Shown here piece after piece: positions 61,773-64,000 of a stretch of DNA of 64,000 nucleotides (position 1 is the first letter of the stretch; each line of letters opens with the position of its first letter). The notes below the pieces were generated by a model. It was not told where the DNA came from and did no database searches. It worked only from the letters and a program-made list of their open reading frames with translations. Source of the DNA: Arthrobacter liuii (GTDB taxonomy: Bacteria; Actinomycetota; Actinomycetes; Actinomycetales; Micrococcaceae); contig NZ_BMFW01000005.1 in assembly GCF_014639275.1 (NCBI RefSeq), forward strand, positions 186,001 to 250,000, given 5' to 3'. The position numbers and the translations under genes are program-made.

Positions 61773-62740
61773 CGGCGGCCGTAGTGTTCGGCCAGCTTTG
61801 CCAGGCCTTCGTCGATCGACACAGCCGGGGCCCAGTCAAGAAGCTTCCGGGTCTCCCGCTGGTCGAACCAGTGCGCCGTGGACAGCTGCTCGGCAAGGAA
61901 CTTCGTCATGGGCGGTTCGTCCTGCTTCCCAAGCGTGAGCCACGCCTTCTCCACCACCGAGCCCGCAATCCGGGCAAGGGTTCCCGGCACGGACCACGAC
62001 GGAGCGGGCACGCCGCCGGAAGCGCAGATCCCTGCAATCAGTTCGCCTACCGGCCGCGGCTCCCCGTTGCTGACAACCAGCGCCCTGCCGTGGATGTGGC
62101 CGATGCGCTCCAATCCGGCCACGATCGCTGCCGCCGCGTTGTCCACGTACGTGGTGTCGATCAGCGCAGCGCCCGCATCCAGCAGCGGCAGGCGGTTGCG
62201 GGCCGCCCGTGCCAGCACCCGTTCCACCAATTGGGTGTCACCGGGACCCCAGACCACGTGGGGCCGCACGGCACCCACCCGGAAGCCCGGGGCATCGGCT
62301 TCAAGGGCCAGCTGTTCCGCCTTGGCCTTGGTGCGGGAGTAATCGCCATGGGCATGCTCCGGGTCAGCAGGCCCGGCGCCACGTCCTGCGATGGCGGCGC
62401 CCGAGTTGGCCACGGACGGGGAAGAGACAAAGACCAGGTCCCGTACCCCGGCTTTGCGGGCGGCGAGGAGCAGCCGCCGGGTGCCCTGGACATTGACCTC
62501 GTCAAACTCCGCGGCGCGGCCGGTAAAGGAGACTTTGGCGGCCAGGTGGATGACTGCCTCAGCATCCCTGACCGCAGCCCTGACCGCCGCATCATCCGTG
62601 AGGGAGCCGCAGTGGTCCGCTGCGCCGTCGACCCCCGAGGGACGTCGCTGGAAGGTGGTGACGGCATGGCCCCTGCGCACCAGGAGTCCGGCGACTTCCC
62701 GGCCCAGCAGGCCGCTGGCACCGGTGACGAGGACTTTCAC
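61769..62740 (-). CDS. oleD: NAD(P)-dependent 2-alkyl-3-oxoalkanoate reductase (OleD-like SDR)
   Basis: A 323-residue extended short-chain dehydrogenase with MKVLVTGASGLLGREVAGLL for cofactor binding, HLAAKVSFTG, the Ser in FVSSPSVANSG and the catalytic YSRTK. The sequence resembles 3-beta-hydroxysteroid dehydrogenase-like OleD enzymes, which reduce the condensed beta-keto acid made by OleA in long-chain olefin synthesis. Its start overlaps the end of the adjacent AMP-ligase gene by four bases, and that neighbour looks like OleC, which supports this reading. A general sterol/isoprenoid dehydrogenase is the alternative. Confidence 0.8.
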   Translation of the reverse strand: MKVLVTGASGLLGREVAGLLVRRGHAVTTFQRRPSGVDGAADHCGSLTDDAAVRAAVRDAEAVIHLAAKVSFTGRAAEFDEVNVQGTRRLLLAARKAGVRDLVFVSSPSVANSGAAIAGRGAGPADPEHAHGDYSRTKAKAEQLALEADAPGFRVGAVRPHVVWGPGDTQLVERVLARAARNRLPLLDAGAALIDTTYVDNAAAAIVAGLERIGHIHGRALVVSNGEPRPVGELIAGICASGGVPAPSWSVPGTLARIAGSVVEKAWLTLGKQDEPPMTKFLAEQLSTAHWFDQRETRKLLDWAPAVSIDEGLAKLAEHYGRR

Positions 62741-64000
62741 GGCGTTCCCGGGCGGCCGCCGGCCAGTACCGACGAGGCCCAGCGGGAAAGGCGTGTCCTG
62801 TCGATCTTGGCATTGTGGCGGATGTCGGTGGGCTGCGCGGGAACAACCAGGACTGCCGCCACCGACACGCCTGCGCTGCGGGCGGCGTCCCGCACCTTCC
62901 CGGCGAGTTGCATGCCGGCCGGCCCGGCTTTGCGGGTGGGCGGGTCGGTTTCGACGACGGCGGCGACGGCCTGCGTGCCTGCCGGACCCACCCCTACGAC
63001 GGCGGCCATGCGGATACAGTCCAGGCGTTCAATGGCCTGTTCGGCGCCTACCGGGGTCACCAGCGCGTCCGGCGCCGTAACGACGTGCGCAAGGCGCCCT
63101 TCCACCCAGAGCCGGCCGTCGACGTCGAAGTGCCCCACGTCGCCTGTGCGGTGCCATCCGGCCGGGCCGGCGCTTACCTGGTCTGTCAGCCATAGCCGGT
63201 CGTAAGCCTCCTTGACGTGCGGCGCGCTGACCAGGATCTCTCCCGTTGTCCCGGCCTCCGTCACCGGCGTGGCGCCCGGCGCCGTGCCGTCCGGTGCCAG
63301 GGGGATGACAGCTATGCGGGCGCCGTGGACGGGCCAGCCTACGCAGACACCGTTGCCGGCCCCGGGCATCGTTCCGGATTCGGCGTCGGCCGCGGCGGCC
63401 TGGATTTGTTCGAGGCTGATATCGGTGACAGGCAGGGCCTCGGTCATTCCGTAGGGGGTATGCAGCGAGGCGGCAGGCAACAGTTGCTGCACTTCGGCAA
63501 GGAGCGGTTCCGGGACGGGTGCTCCGGCAGAGAGCAGCAGCTTGATGCGTCCGAGTGCTTCAGTGCCCTCAGCGCTGAGGGCGCTGCGGGTGGCAACGAC
63601 ATTGCGCAGGGCGGCAGGTGAGGCGAAGACCACCGTGGCGTCGATCGCTGCAGCGGCGTCCGCGAGGGCGCGCGCCGTCAGGGTGCGGGGTGCCGTGACA
63701 TCCATGGCCGGCGTCACGGACACGGTTCCCAGTGCCGGCCCCAGCAAGGCGAAGGGAGCGAATCCCGCCACCAGCCGGTGGCCCGGTTGGATTCCGAAGG
63801 TTTCGGCCACGGTGTCCCGCATCGCGGCAAGCTGCCGGTGTGTGTACAGCACGCCTTTGGCAGGACCGGTGGAACCGGAGGTAAACAGCACGGCGGCTGC
63901 GGAGTCCGGGTCCGGGTCCGGGCTGAAGGCATTCGCGTCCCTGGACCATACGCCCTGCCCGCCGTCACCCAGCCCCGCGCCGGCCCTGGCCAGGGCGGCG
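62737..64000 (-). CDS. oleC: AMP-binding olefin beta-lactone synthetase (OleC-like), 3' part
   Basis: The frame is open at base 64000, so the gene continues outside the window; 420 residues are seen. Motifs of acyl-adenylate enzymes: LFTSGSTGPAKGVLYTH (A3, P-loop), TPYGMTEALPVTD (A5), GEILVSAPHVKEAYD, HRTGDVGHFDVDGRLWVEGRLAH (A7-A8) and the C-terminal lysine region HNAKIDRTRL. The segment ATVVFASPAALRNV fits OleC, which closes beta-hydroxy acids to beta-lactones before OleB makes the alkene. In actinobacteria OleB and OleC are often one fused protein, so an alpha/beta-hydrolase domain may precede this part. Confidence in OleC over another CoA ligase is moderate to high. Confidence 0.8.
   Translation of the reverse strand, partial: AALARAGAGLGDGGQGVWSRDANAFSPDPDPDSAAAVLFTSGSTGPAKGVLYTHRQLAAMRDTVAETFGIQPGHRLVAGFAPFALLGPALGTVSVTPAMDVTAPRTLTARALADAAAAIDATVVFASPAALRNVVATRSALSAEGTEALGRIKLLLSAGAPVPEPLLAEVQQLLPAASLHTPYGMTEALPVTDISLEQIQAAAADAESGTMPGAGNGVCVGWPVHGARIAVIPLAPDGTAPGATPVTEAGTTGEILVSAPHVKEAYDRLWLTDQVSAGPAGWHRTGDVGHFDVDGRLWVEGRLAHVVTAPDALVTPVGAEQAIERLDCIRMAAVVGVGPAGTQAVAAVVETDPPTRKAGPAGMQLAGKVRDAARSAGVSVAAVLVVPAQPTDIRHNAKIDRTRLSRWASSVLAGGRPGTP

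Overview
The window is a high-GC actinobacterial chromosome segment. Gene content, order and protein sequences fit Micrococcaceae of the Arthrobacter/Pseudarthrobacter type: an LtbR-type IclR regulator divergent from leuCD, a leader-peptide attenuator before ilvBNC, a cysteine-free ribosomal protein L32, a non-discriminating-type GltX near tRNA-Gln and tRNA-Glu, malate:quinone oxidoreductase, and an OleC/OleD pair. This assignment rests on recognised families, not on a database search. There is no sign of a prophage, insertion sequence, plasmid segment or CRISPR array.

Layout. 1-5 kb: end of nadC with a cysteine desulfurase, a GtrA-like membrane protein, DUF1684, a lipoprotein and a transglutaminase-like protein. 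4.8-18 kb, mostly minus strand: an LLM oxidoreductase-MarR operon with a palindromic operator, an AcrB-like RND pump, mqo, an orphan peptide-type binding lipoprotein, a fasciclin lipoprotein, tRNA-Leu, Bcp peroxiredoxin divergent from a second MarR, tRNA-Lys, a sugar/sorbosone dehydrogenase broken by two frameshifts, and a sunset-domain membrane protein. 18-33 kb: a branched-chain amino acid and serine block (ilvD, leader peptide plus attenuator, ilvBNC, serA, leuB, ilvE), interrupted by an FtsX-like ABC exporter and metG. 33-40 kb: a hypothetical protein, an MBL hydrolase, an FAH-family protein, gltX, a HAD phosphatase, a two-TM heptad-repeat protein, and tRNA-Gln and tRNA-Glu. 40-48.5 kb: DUF1697, ltbR divergent from leuCD, murA, plsC, gpsA, ddl. 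48.6-59.4 kb: DUF3515, thiL, DAK2, recG, rsmD, an opposite-strand pair (spermidine-synthase-like and aminotransferase), coaD, yceD, rpmF, rnc, mutM. 59.4-64 kb: an MFS transporter coupled to a propeller-like secreted protein, then oleD and the 3' part of oleC running off the end.

How the genes work together. IlvBN, IlvC, IlvD and IlvE make valine and isoleucine. LeuCD and LeuB, with a leuA outside the window, carry 2-ketoisovalerate on to leucine. Two kinds of control are visible: transcription attenuation at ilvB, and a probable LtbR operator between ltbR and leuC. MurA and Ddl serve peptidoglycan precursor synthesis, and PlsC and GpsA serve phospholipid synthesis. ThiL, RecG, RsmD, CoaD, YceD-L32, RNase III and MutM form the usual actinobacterial housekeeping string.

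The most notable points are the ilv attenuator, the apparent ATT start codon of the yceD-like gene, the doubly frameshifted dehydrogenase, the nested inverted repeat downstream of serA, the heptad-repeat membrane protein with a GTTAC-type operator, and the olefin genes at the right edge.
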